Shown piece after piece: positions 25,380 through 33,606 of a stretch of 64,000 bases of DNA; position 1 is the first letter of the stretch, and every line of letters begins with the position of its first letter. The notes under the pieces are model-generated. The model saw only the letters and a program-made list of their open reading frames with translations. It searched no databases and was not told where the DNA came from. The stretch comes from Flavilitoribacter nigricans DSM 23189 = NBRC 102662 (GTDB lineage Bacteria; Bacteroidota; Bacteroidia; Chitinophagales; Saprospiraceae). Position numbers and translations under genes: made by a program. The stretch covers positions 124,001-188,000 of the forward strand of contig NZ_PDUD01000002.1 of NCBI RefSeq assembly GCF_002646595.1, written 5' to 3'.

Positions 25380-26318
25380 TTATTCAACCGGAAATGCCCG
25401 GTCGGTCAGGCTGTTGGGTTTCAGATAGACCGCCTTTTGCCGCAGATCAAGGATGATATTAAAGCGTTTGAGCAGGCCTCCTCCCAGTACGCTCATTTTC
25501 TGGCGGCCGATGGCCCCTTCAAAGAAGCCGACCGGTAGCTCGGAGAATTTGAGCGCTCCCATTTGAAAACCCGGCAGGATGGCCTTTTGGGTTTTCAGTT
25601 CATTCCCGTAGGAATCTTTCAGGATACTGGTACTGATGATCTCCAGGGCCGTGCTCAGTTCGTGCTCCTGCACGAATACATCATCCAGCAATAAGGTGCC
25701 GCCGTAGCCGGAATGGAGCAGAAAGCGGTTGGATAAGGCAGTATCACCCAGCTGGAGCTGCCCCGATAGAAAGATAAAATCATCCTCAAAATCGGCTTCC
25801 GCCCGCTGGTAGGCCGGATCGATCACCGGCAGCGAATCGTAAACGATCAGATGTTGCCGGTCAAAATCAAACAGGATCACCTGGTCTGCAAAGAGATGGG
25901 GACCGAATTTCCCGTCGGTTTCCGGGCCGGAATTGTCATTTTCCCAGATGGGTAATTTCGTCCACGCTGATTTCCCGATCCGTAGTTTGTTTTCCCGGCT
26001 GGAACGGCTTTCATTCGATCCGCCCCAACTGCTTACCGTGTCCCGCTCGGTGAAATCAACACTGGTCAGGCGGGCCGTTGCTGTTTTGGTCAGGGTGATG
26101 GAACCCGCAGCGGTGTGGAACATCAGATCCACCGTATCCCGGTCATTGAGGAGTGCCCGGATGGACATATTATTGGCGTCGGTCAGGCGAAAGGGAATGG
26201 TATCCCCGGCTGGCGCTACGAGTTGGTTCGATCCGTTTTTCCCGCTGTCCGGAAGGGACGAGCAGGCCGAAAGCAAAAGAACGAAGGCAAGGGTGATCAG
26301 TTGGAGCGTTTTGGTCAT
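25380..26318 (-). CDS. Retropepsin-fold lipoprotein with catalytic Asp replaced by His
   Basis: 312 residues; lipoprotein signal ending LLSAC (Cys19). The chain reads as a two-lobed retropepsin-like aspartyl protease of the Bacteroidota lipoprotein type. Lobe 1 has FHTAAGS where FDTGASG is usual (His68), and lobe 2 has LLHSGYGG where LLDTGA is usual (His202). The C-terminal VLGGGLLKRFNIILDLRQKA is the family's conserved end. Both catalytic aspartates are therefore missing, so proteolysis by the normal mechanism is unlikely; a binding or scaffolding role, or metal binding by the two His, is possible. It follows the DUF4375/MORN gene by 8 bp in the same direction, probably as an operon. Confidence 0.8.
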   Translation of the reverse strand: MTKTLQLITLAFVLLLSACSSLPDSGKNGSNQLVAPAGDTIPFRLTDANNMSIRALLNDRDTVDLMFHTAAGSITLTKTATARLTSVDFTERDTVSSWGGSNESRSSRENKLRIGKSAWTKLPIWENDNSGPETDGKFGPHLFADQVILFDFDRQHLIVYDSLPVIDPAYQRAEADFEDDFIFLSGQLQLGDTALSNRFLLHSGYGGTLLLDDVFVQEHELSTALEIISTSILKDSYGNELKTQKAILPGFQMGALKFSELPVGFFEGAIGRQKMSVLGGGLLKRFNIILDLRQKAVYLKPNSLTDRAFPVE

Positions 26319-26326
26319 TATGTTTT

Positions 26327-28054
26327 CTATTCTGCAAGTTGGAATTTATGCCATACCAGATGAGCGAAGGCGACAGCACGGCCGTCTTTGTAGCCTGGTT
26401 CAAAAACCAACTGCCGGATACTGCTTTCCACTGCTTCGGAAAGCCAGGTGTTACAGGCAGCCACAAATTGAAAATCCCGGACATGACCGTCGGTATCGAC
26501 GAAAACCTGATAGGTGTAAGTCATCACGTGGTCATCCGAATAAGCGTCAAAGATAGCCGTATCTACTGCAAATTTTTGCGCTAATTCCTTTCCGTTCAAT
26601 ATTTGGGGATCATTATCCGGGATTTGAATATCCAGTCCGTCCCGGCTGCAGTTGTCACACGATTGGGACGTGATGGAAGTGACGACAATGGGGTTTTCGT
26701 ATTTTCTAAATTCCCGGACGGACATTTTCTTACCCTCCCGGTAGATGGATTCCTCCCGCAAATTTCCGTTCTCATAGTACGTACGGGTGATCCCGTGCTC
26801 CCGGCCATTTTGCATTTCCTGATAAAGACTCAGCACGCCGTCACTGTAGGTTTTCTGACCGCCGTGCCTATGAAAATCCCGGTACTCGTGCTCCTGCCGG
26901 TTTTTTTGACCCCCATACCTGGTGCTTTCCTGAATGTACAATCCCGTACCGTTTTGTAATAGATGCCCCCCATTCTCATCCCAGAAATCCTGCAACAGAT
27001 ACTCCCCGTTCTTAAATTCGCCCACGATCTTCTGCCTTCCATCCGGATAGTATTCCAGCCACGGGCCGGTGCGTTCAAATTTGGAAACGAAGTAACCACT
27101 CTTTGCCAGTTGCCCGTTTTCGTACCATTCCCGGAAATCACCCGCGCGATCTCCGGTAAGCATATTTTTACATTCCAGTTTCTGCGGATGTCCATTCTCG
27201 TAGTACCACTGGTGCTTTTGTTGCTGCTGTGCGGCATCGTTCTCCACGCGATACTTCAGATTTCCGTTTTCATAAAATTCTTCCTTTGCGCCACTGGGAG
27301 TTCCTTTGATGTAATGAACTTTTTCCTGGAGGATGCCATCCGGATAGAAACGTTGGAGCCAGCCGTCAACCTGTCCATTCTCCAGGGTAAACACGGTCTG
27401 ATCGCTACCGTCCGGATAAGCGGTCCGGCAGGGGCCGGAGTAATTATGGTCAAACGGTTCCCCGTGTTCATCCACGCCTACTTCTGCAGGATGACTTTTA
27501 AGGTAGCTTTCGATCCGGGCCATGGTCTGATCTTTCCATTCGTAATACTGATCATCGAGCCGGGACAATCCTTCCAGTCGATCGTACAGATCGCTTTCGA
27601 ATAGCTCTTCGGTCCGGGCTTTTTCCATGAGTGCCTGGTTGCTGCGGTAAATACGATCCGCCTTCTTTATCAGCCCGGCCATTTGTTGATCGCCGATGTA
27701 TTCCAGCCCCCGAATGATGGTGGACACATACGGATCGTAGCCATTGTAGTAAAACTGCACAAAACCGCCGTTGGTCACCTGCGCATCCAGGTACCACCAG
27801 TAATAAAGTGCCTTTTGAGCGTAGGATAAGGAGCGGCCCTTTTCGATCTCCAGATCGCGATGTTGCATAAACTGTGCGATGGGTTGCCGGATAAAGTGTC
27901 CGAAGTCAAATCCGGACAGCCGGAAAAAGTCGCCTTTGTTCAGGCGCGGCAGGAAGTGGATCTGTGGGTCGAATTGCCAGTAGGGATCACCCGGTGCCGG
28001 GGATTTTCGGGAAAGCCAGTTGAATATTTTCATCAGAAAGCAGCGTTTTTCCAA
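26327..28054 (-). CDS. DUF4375 (DMP19-like)-MORN-repeat protein with TonB_C-like end
   Basis: 575 residues, no clear signal peptide; Met8 is an alternative start. Residues ~55-180 match the DMP19/DUF4375 type, a helical domain with [20 protein letters not shown]. Residues ~200-460 hold about eight MORN-like units of the YwqK kind ([59 protein letters not shown]). The last ~90 residues ([18 protein letters not shown] to the end) resemble the TonB C-terminal fold used as a generic module in Bacteroidota. Function is not known; MORN proteins of this kind occur near contact-dependent or antitoxin systems, but no toxin is adjacent. It is co-directional with the retropepsin-fold lipoprotein. Confidence 0.78.
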   Translation of the reverse strand: MEKRCFLMKIFNWLSRKSPAPGDPYWQFDPQIHFLPRLNKGDFFRLSGFDFGHFIRQPIAQFMQHRDLEIEKGRSLSYAQKALYYWWYLDAQVTNGGFVQFYYNGYDPYVSTIIRGLEYIGDQQMAGLIKKADRIYRSNQALMEKARTEELFESDLYDRLEGLSRLDDQYYEWKDQTMARIESYLKSHPAEVGVDEHGEPFDHNYSGPCRTAYPDGSDQTVFTLENGQVDGWLQRFYPDGILQEKVHYIKGTPSGAKEEFYENGNLKYRVENDAAQQQQKHQWYYENGHPQKLECKNMLTGDRAGDFREWYENGQLAKSGYFVSKFERTGPWLEYYPDGRQKIVGEFKNGEYLLQDFWDENGGHLLQNGTGLYIQESTRYGGQKNRQEHEYRDFHRHGGQKTYSDGVLSLYQEMQNGREHGITRTYYENGNLREESIYREGKKMSVREFRKYENPIVVTSITSQSCDNCSRDGLDIQIPDNDPQILNGKELAQKFAVDTAIFDAYSDDHVMTYTYQVFVDTDGHVRDFQFVAACNTWLSEAVESSIRQLVFEPGYKDGRAVAFAHLVWHKFQLAE

Positions 28055-28118
28055 AAGGATAAACCAAGATACCCAATCTTATGATAACTTAGGGTCTGCT
28101 CCTAACAAAATTAAAAAT

Positions 28119-29339
28119 ATGGATTTCGACCTTTCTCCCTCCACCCAGGCCCTGCGCTCCCGGCTGCAGGAGTTTATGGACACCCACCTCTACCCTATTG
28201 AAAACACCGTCAACCGCTTCCACCAGGACCCGGCCAACGCCTGGCAGGTCTGGCCCGGCATGGAGGACATGAAAGTCAGTGCCCGCAAAGCCGGCCTCTG
28301 GAATCTGTTTCTACCGAAAAGCTACGGTGAACTCAGCCCCGGCCTCACCAACCTGGAATACGCGCCGCTGGCCGAACTCATGGGGCGACTCCGGTTTGCC
28401 AGTGAAGTGTTCAACTGCAGCGCCCCGGATACCGGCAATATGGAAGTACTGGCCCGCTATGGCAGTCCCGCCCAGCAACAGGCCTGGCTGGAACCGCTAT
28501 TGGCCGGCGAGATCCGTTCCGCCTTTCTGATGACGGAACCGGATGTGGCTTCCTCGGATGCCACCAATATTCAAACTTCCATTGTCCGCCAGGGAGACCA
28601 TTATGTGATCAACGGACGGAAGTGGTGGTCTTCGGGAGCAATGCATCCGCACTGCCGCATTGCCATCGTTATGGGGAAGACCGATCCGGAGGCCGAACGG
28701 CACCGGCAGCAAAGTATGGTACTGGTACCGCTGGATACGCCCGGGGTGACGATAGAACGCCCGCTTTCCGTATTCGGTTATTCGGATACGCCCGAAGGAC
28801 ACGCGGAGATCAGCCTAAAAAACGTGAAGGTGCCCGTGGAAAATATCATCTTGGGCGAAGGTCGCGGTTTCGAGATCGCTCAGGGCCGACTCGGGCCGGG
28901 CCGTATCCACCACTGTATGCGGCTGATCGGAATGGCCCAACGCTCCCTCGAACTGATGTGCGAACGCGCCACCGAGCGTATAGCTTTCGGACGCAAATTG
29001 CAGGATTTCAGCAGTATCCGGCAGGAGATCGCCCGCTCCCGTTGTGAGATCGAGCAGGCGCGCCTGCTCACCCTGGCGGCGGCCGATAAGATGGACAAAG
29101 CCGGAAACAAAGCCGCTAAGGACCTGATCGCCATGATCAAGGTAGTGGCCCCGCAAATGGCCTGCACGGTGATCGACCGGGCCATTCAGATCCACGGAGG
29201 GATGGGCGTTTGCAGTGATACGCCACTGGCCGGATTCTACGCGGCGGCCCGCATTCTCCGTCTGGCGGACGGACCGGATGAAGTGCATCTGTATCAATTG
29301 GGTAAAAACACGATCCGGGCGGCCGGTAAGCGGGAATAG
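28119..29339 (+). CDS. Acyl-CoA dehydrogenase family protein
   Basis: 406 residues from the ATG at 28119; the frame is open further upstream but that part overlaps the divergent gene and does not look like the family. Features are the N-terminal helical domain, the middle beta-domain ([20 protein letters not shown]/substrate region), and the C-terminal helical domain ([20 protein letters not shown], then [15 protein letters not shown]). It resembles the ACAD10/ACAD11-like or bacterial cyclic-acyl subfamily more than short-chain enzymes. It is an FAD enzyme that makes a trans-2,3 double bond in an acyl-CoA and passes electrons to ETF. No other beta-oxidation gene is adjacent. Confidence 0.92.
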   Translation: MDFDLSPSTQALRSRLQEFMDTHLYPIENTVNRFHQDPANAWQVWPGMEDMKVSARKAGLWNLFLPKSYGELSPGLTNLEYAPLAELMGRLRFASEVFNCSAPDTGNMEVLARYGSPAQQQAWLEPLLAGEIRSAFLMTEPDVASSDATNIQTSIVRQGDHYVINGRKWWSSGAMHPHCRIAIVMGKTDPEAERHRQQSMVLVPLDTPGVTIERPLSVFGYSDTPEGHAEISLKNVKVPVENIILGEGRGFEIAQGRLGPGRIHHCMRLIGMAQRSLELMCERATERIAFGRKLQDFSSIRQEIARSRCEIEQARLLTLAAADKMDKAGNKAAKDLIAMIKVVAPQMACTVIDRAIQIHGGMGVCSDTPLAGFYAAARILRLADGPDEVHLYQLGKNTIRAAGKRE

Positions 29340-29499
29340 GCTCCCGTTTGCGCTCGGTAATCAGTTGGTTTTTGAAGTTTCCTTTGAACTCCGGCTTTAC
29401 GTAGTCGGTTCAAGCTATGCTGACGTTAAATTGGTTTGGGCAATCCAAAACAGTTTGAGTATAGCATATTGCAAACCGAAGACCAACAATCACCTGATC

Positions 29500-30159
29500 A
29501 TGAGAATTATCCTTTATTTAGCCGCTTTCCTGTCACTGATCTCCTGCGGAGAAAATACTACGGCTGCCAGCCGGGAAGAGCCGACACCCACACAGGATAC
29601 GCCCACTCCAAACGAGGAACCAACTGCAGCCATGCCGAATGAGCTGAACGATATAGAAGACATCCGAACGACCTTTGCATTCATTACTTCCGAAATTGAT
29701 AACGGCCAGTTGGATTCCACCGCTTTTAAATACGATTGTCACGGTGAAACGGGGGGAACCGTGACCTATTTTTCCCATCGGGGCCAACTCCGGATGATCC
29801 GACACGCTTCCTACGCCTACAGCCATCATTCGGCCATCGATCGCTATTATATTCTCGACGATCAACCCTTCTTCGTTTTCTACGATCAGGAGTCCTGGAT
29901 TTTTGACCCGGATTCGGACGAAGAGGGAGCTACCAAAAGCGACATTACGGAGAAACGATTTTACCTGATCGACAACGAGCCGGTCCAGTGCCTGGAAAAG
30001 AAATTCACCACCAGGTCTTCGGTGGATGACGGCCCCAATTCTCAAAACACTGCTAACCGGGAGGTGGCCTGTTCCGGTCTCGAGGATTTGCAGAAGACCT
30101 ACGACCTGCTTTTACAACACCGGGGGCAGCGGGAAGAGCTGCAGTGCTTCTTAGAATAG
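29500..30159 (+). CDS. Hypothetical lipoprotein
   Basis: 219 residues from the ATG at 29500, which gives a canonical lipoprotein signal (FLSLISC, Cys16). The frame is open further 5' but runs inside the acyl-CoA dehydrogenase gene. A Thr/Pro/Glu-rich linker (residues ~20-45) is followed by a globular domain with FKYDCHGETGGTVTYF and an acidic WIFDPDSDEEG segment. No family recognised. It is transcribed in the same direction as the acyl-CoA dehydrogenase, 160 bp downstream, and convergent with the LytTR regulator gene 16 bp away. Confidence 0.75.
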   Translation: MRIILYLAAFLSLISCGENTTAASREEPTPTQDTPTPNEEPTAAMPNELNDIEDIRTTFAFITSEIDNGQLDSTAFKYDCHGETGGTVTYFSHRGQLRMIRHASYAYSHHSAIDRYYILDDQPFFVFYDQESWIFDPDSDEEGATKSDITEKRFYLIDNEPVQCLEKKFTTRSSVDDGPNSQNTANREVACSGLEDLQKTYDLLLQHRGQREELQCFLE

Positions 30160-30175
30160 ACCTTTGGGATTAGTG

Positions 30176-30862
30176 CTACGCCTGCATGGTCGCTAAAAAA
30201 CGCTCCCGAAAGCTGAGTCCCAGGCTAAGGGTTCTTCCTTTTACGGAAATTTCGTGCCGGTCGAAATACTGAATGTGATCACGATTGACGATGTAGGATT
30301 TGTGGATCTGCAGAAAATTCTCCGGAAGGGTTTCCAGGGCTTCAGCGGCCGACTGGCGGGCCAGGATCTTTTCTTCTTCCAGATGATACAGCATGTAGTT
30401 GTGATCCTTTTCCAGATAATAGATCCGGGCGGGATCGAGCTGGTAGGTTTTCGATCCGCTTTTCACCATTATGGTTTGCGGCTTTGCTAAAGAATGGCGT
30501 TCCGCTGCAGCGGGTGCTGGTTGGATCACCTTCCTGATCGCTTTGGCAAAACGCTCCAGGGTGATCGGTTTCAGTAAATAATCTACCGCAGTCAGTTCGT
30601 AGCTTTCCACGGCGTATTCCGAATAAGCGGTGGTGAAGATCACCCGAGTGCGTTCATCCAGTATCCGCGCCAGGGCCATGCCGGAAATATGGGGCATGTT
30701 AATATCCAGAAAGATCAGATCTACCGGCCGGGTATTCAGAAAGGACAAGGCTTTCAAACCGTTCCGGAAGCTTCCCACCAGTTCCAGTTCCGGAAAATGC
30801 CGGAGATAAGATTCCAGTAGAGCGATGGCTTTTGGCTCGTCGTCAACGATGATCGTTTTCAT
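30176..30862 (-). CDS. LytTR-family response regulator
   Basis: 228 residues. The receiver domain (1-~120) has the acidic pair Asp7/Asp8, phospho-acceptor Asp53 in LIFLDINMP, and the conserved Lys in YLLKPI. A linker precedes the C-terminal LytTR DNA-binding domain (~130-228), with IYYLEKDHNYMLYHL and IHKSYIVNRDHIQYF. It would bind DNA when phosphorylated by the sensor kinase, whose gene overlaps it by 4 bp (ATGA), so the pair is translationally coupled. Targets are unknown. Confidence 0.94.
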   Translation of the reverse strand: MKTIIVDDEPKAIALLESYLRHFPELELVGSFRNGLKALSFLNTRPVDLIFLDINMPHISGMALARILDERTRVIFTTAYSEYAVESYELTAVDYLLKPITLERFAKAIRKVIQPAPAAAERHSLAKPQTIMVKSGSKTYQLDPARIYYLEKDHNYMLYHLEEEKILARQSAAEALETLPENFLQIHKSYIVNRDHIQYFDRHEISVKGRTLSLGLSFRERFLATMQA

Positions 30863-31920
30863 GATGCGGGGTTTGAGTTCTTTAATGACCGGCTTACTAA
30901 CTCCAGATCGACCCGGTAGGTAGTTCCGGATGCAATCGTTAGTTGGTGCCGGTCGGGATACACCAGTTCCAGTCGGTGCCGGGTAGCCTTCAGCCCCGTT
31001 CCTCCCTTCTGCCCGGCGGGTAGTGCCGGCAGTATTGGGTTAGACACGCTGAAGCGCATGCGGTCTTCCCGGCTCAGGTCAAAATGCACCTGGATCGTTG
31101 ATGCTTCCTCCGGGGCCGCTCCGTGTTTGAAGGCATTTTCGATAAAGGGTAGAAAGATCCCCGGTTCTACGCGGTGTGCATGATCGCCCTCCACCGTCAG
31201 GATAAAATCCACCTCTCCCGCTTCGAATCGCAGGAGCTGTAATTCGGCGTAGTTGCGGATAAAATCGATCTCCTTTTCCACCGGATTCTGCTCCAGCCCC
31301 GAATCGTAAACGACGTGCCGCAACAGGCCCGATAGGCGATCAATGGAATCTGCCAGTTTGGGATGCTGGTGCTGATCCACCATCGACATCAGGTTGTTGA
31401 GTACGTTAAATAGAAAATGGGGTTGCAGATGGGAACGCAGCCGATCCAGTTCGGCCTGTTTCTTTTCCAGTTCCAGTTGCTGCCTCCGGGATTCACTCTG
31501 CAGCCATACTTTACTGATACCGTAACCGAAGGAAACGGCAAAATAAAAAAGCAAAATACTAAAGACCAGTCCCTGGCTCAACTTCGGGTAAGTACTCAGC
31601 ACCGGTAATGCCAGGATCACCCGATAGATCAGCAGGCTGAGCGAATAGGCACCCAGGCCATAGGCAAAAACTTTCGTCCGGGAGATGCCGCGGATGAGTC
31701 GTGTGATGTTCCAGAGGTTGAAATAGAACAGGCCGGCACTGACCACCAGCAGGATCGACAACAGCAGAATAATGCTGCCGCTCCAGGTAGTCCGAACCGT
31801 TTCTACCTCGTTGATGATCTCGATCTCCTGACTGAGAATAGCAAAACTGGTCAGAATAAACCAGGCCGTTACTCCCCAAAACAACAGATTGAGTAAAACT
31901 TCGATCCCTTTGCGCTTCAT
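30859..31920 (-). CDS. LytS/YehU-type sensor histidine kinase
   Basis: 353 residues. Four to five membrane segments occupy residues ~10-140, followed by a short coiled coil (ESRRQQLELEKKQAELDRLR). The His-kinase signature LQPHFLFNVLNNL (PF06580) carries phospho-acceptor His168. The C-terminal ATPase domain includes FIENAFKHG and GGTGLKATRHRL. It has no extracellular ligand domain, so the membrane region itself may sense the signal. It is the cognate kinase of the overlapping LytTR regulator and is divergent from the serine hydrolase at 32141. Confidence 0.93.
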   Translation of the reverse strand: MKRKGIEVLLNLLFWGVTAWFILTSFAILSQEIEIINEVETVRTTWSGSIILLLSILLVVSAGLFYFNLWNITRLIRGISRTKVFAYGLGAYSLSLLIYRVILALPVLSTYPKLSQGLVFSILLFYFAVSFGYGISKVWLQSESRRQQLELEKKQAELDRLRSHLQPHFLFNVLNNLMSMVDQHQHPKLADSIDRLSGLLRHVVYDSGLEQNPVEKEIDFIRNYAELQLLRFEAGEVDFILTVEGDHAHRVEPGIFLPFIENAFKHGAAPEEASTIQVHFDLSREDRMRFSVSNPILPALPAGQKGGTGLKATRHRLELVYPDRHQLTIASGTTYRVDLELVSRSLKNSNPAS

Positions 31921-32140
31921 CTTCGCAATTTAGAACAATCGGGACTTTTCGCCTGGAATTTGGGAGGAAGACCCGCAATTTTGGTAGGAACGGCCTGCCG
32001 GCGGCCCGATCACAAATTCCAACCCATTGCTACCGGGAATCGCACGATAGCTCACATCTTTCTTTTTAATGGCCAAACTTCGACTAATCTTGCCGGGAAC
32101 CGTATGGCATTCGCCCGATTGAATCACCAAACCAAACAAC

Positions 32141-33559
32141 ATGAGAATTTTGACTGTAATGGCTATTTGTTGCCTCACCCTTAACAGCTTCGGCCAATCC
32201 ACACCGGTGTTGTCTTCCATTGACCATCTGGACCAAAAGGTGGACGCACTGGTCCAGCAATACCGGGATCTCGACCTTTTTGCCGGAGTGGTGCTGGTCG
32301 CCGAACGGGGAACTCCCGTTTACCACAAAGCCTTCGGCTACGCCGACCGTACTACCCAGAGGCCAAATACCCTGAATACCCATTTTGACATTGGTAGTAT
32401 GAATAAAGCTTTCACCAAAGTGGCCGTACTCAGTCTGGTACGGGATGGAAAACTTCACCTTGATGACCCACTGGATAAATTCCTAGACGGCTTCGGCCCC
32501 GTAGCCGGGAAAAAAGTGACGGTGGAGCAATTGCTGGAACATCGTTCGGGATTCGGCGATTACCATGACTCTGCCTACTGGGATCTCGATTATGCCGGGA
32601 AAAATATGGCGGCCCTGGTGAACTTGATCCGGCAGATGCCTCTCCTCTTTGAACCCGGCACGGAACAGGAGTACAGTAATGCCGGTTACGTTCTGCTCGG
32701 CGCGATCATCGAAAAAGTGACGGGCAAAGATTATTTCAGTTTCATCCAGGAGCGTATCGTAGATCATCTGGGACTGCGGGAAACGTATCTCACCGATAAG
32801 TACAATACTCCGGAACGGGCCATCGGTTACACCCGGACCATGCGCGGTGAACTGGAGGCCAATGATTATTTTCAGGATCCTCCGGGACCGGACGGCGGTT
32901 TTTACGCTACTACTTCCGACATCCTGAAATTTTACCGCGCCTACCACTACGGCGACGCCCTCTGGGACGAGGCTACCCGGCAACTCGATCCGATGTATCC
33001 CTTTCTGCAGGAACACCGCACTACCGGTGGCGCCATCCCCCACGCCGGAGGGTTTCCCGGGGCGAGTACGGCTCATTTTGAAGTATTGCGCGATCAGATC
33101 TCCGTGATCGTTTTTGCCAACCGGGATGAGATCGTAGCGGAAGATATCGCAGCCGGCATCCTGGCTATCATCCGCGGTAAAACACCAAAGAAGGCGATGC
33201 AACCGGCCCATTTACTCATCTTCCAAACCTACCGCGAAAAGGGGATCGACTACATCCGTGACCATTTCGAAGAGCTATCTACCAACTGGCACCCGGCCGA
33301 TCCCAAGGACATGATCCTCAACATGATCGGCTATAACCTACTCTATTCGGACGATGCCCGGGAAACCGAACAGGCGATCGAACTCTTCACCCTCAACACG
33401 GAACTGTTCCCCGAGATAGCCAACGTATGGGACAGCCTGGGAGAAGCCTGGCGTAAGCAGGGTGACAAATCTAAAGCCCTGCAGTATTACAAAAAGGCGT
33501 TGCAGATCCAGCCGGATTTGCCATCGGCCCGGGAGGCGGTGGCGGAATTGGAGCGCTAG
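32141..33559 (+). CDS. Beta-lactamase-fold serine hydrolase with C-terminal TPR
   Basis: 472 residues with a signal peptide cleaved near FGQS (residue 19). The class C beta-lactamase/PBP4* fold is supported by SMNK (86-89, the SxxK nucleophile motif), the YSN of the Tyr-x-Asn motif, and HAGG as a third box. Residues ~385-470 include a tetratricopeptide unit (IANVWDSLGEAWRKQGDKSK and ALQYYKKALQIQPD). Such hydrolases are periplasmic peptidases or esterases acting on D-amino acid peptides or small esters. The gene ends 6 bp before a perfect palindrome. Confidence 0.9.
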   Translation: MRILTVMAICCLTLNSFGQSTPVLSSIDHLDQKVDALVQQYRDLDLFAGVVLVAERGTPVYHKAFGYADRTTQRPNTLNTHFDIGSMNKAFTKVAVLSLVRDGKLHLDDPLDKFLDGFGPVAGKKVTVEQLLEHRSGFGDYHDSAYWDLDYAGKNMAALVNLIRQMPLLFEPGTEQEYSNAGYVLLGAIIEKVTGKDYFSFIQERIVDHLGLRETYLTDKYNTPERAIGYTRTMRGELEANDYFQDPPGPDGGFYATTSDILKFYRAYHYGDALWDEATRQLDPMYPFLQEHRTTGGAIPHAGGFPGASTAHFEVLRDQISVIVFANRDEIVAEDIAAGILAIIRGKTPKKAMQPAHLLIFQTYREKGIDYIRDHFEELSTNWHPADPKDMILNMIGYNLLYSDDARETEQAIELFTLNTELFPEIANVWDSLGEAWRKQGDKSKALQYYKKALQIQPDLPSAREAVAELER

Positions 33560-33564
33560 GCGGT

Positions 33565-33606
33565 TAGGTCGTGGTTCTGCCACTCGAGTGGCAGAACCAC
33601 GACCTA
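33565..33606. repeat. Perfect 42-bp palindrome between convergent genes
   Basis: Two 21-nt arms meet without a spacer at CTC|GAG (33585/33586). The right end contains the TAG stop of the aminopeptidase gene. It could act as a bidirectional terminator or be a REP-like mobile palindrome; there is no T-tract, which argues against a simple intrinsic terminator. Confidence 0.75.

Noticed and set aside
28020-28118. 33-residue N-terminal extension of the acyl-CoA dehydrogenase
   Set aside because: It overlaps the start of the divergent DUF4375/MORN gene and is not part of the family; MDFDLSPS is the normal beginning.
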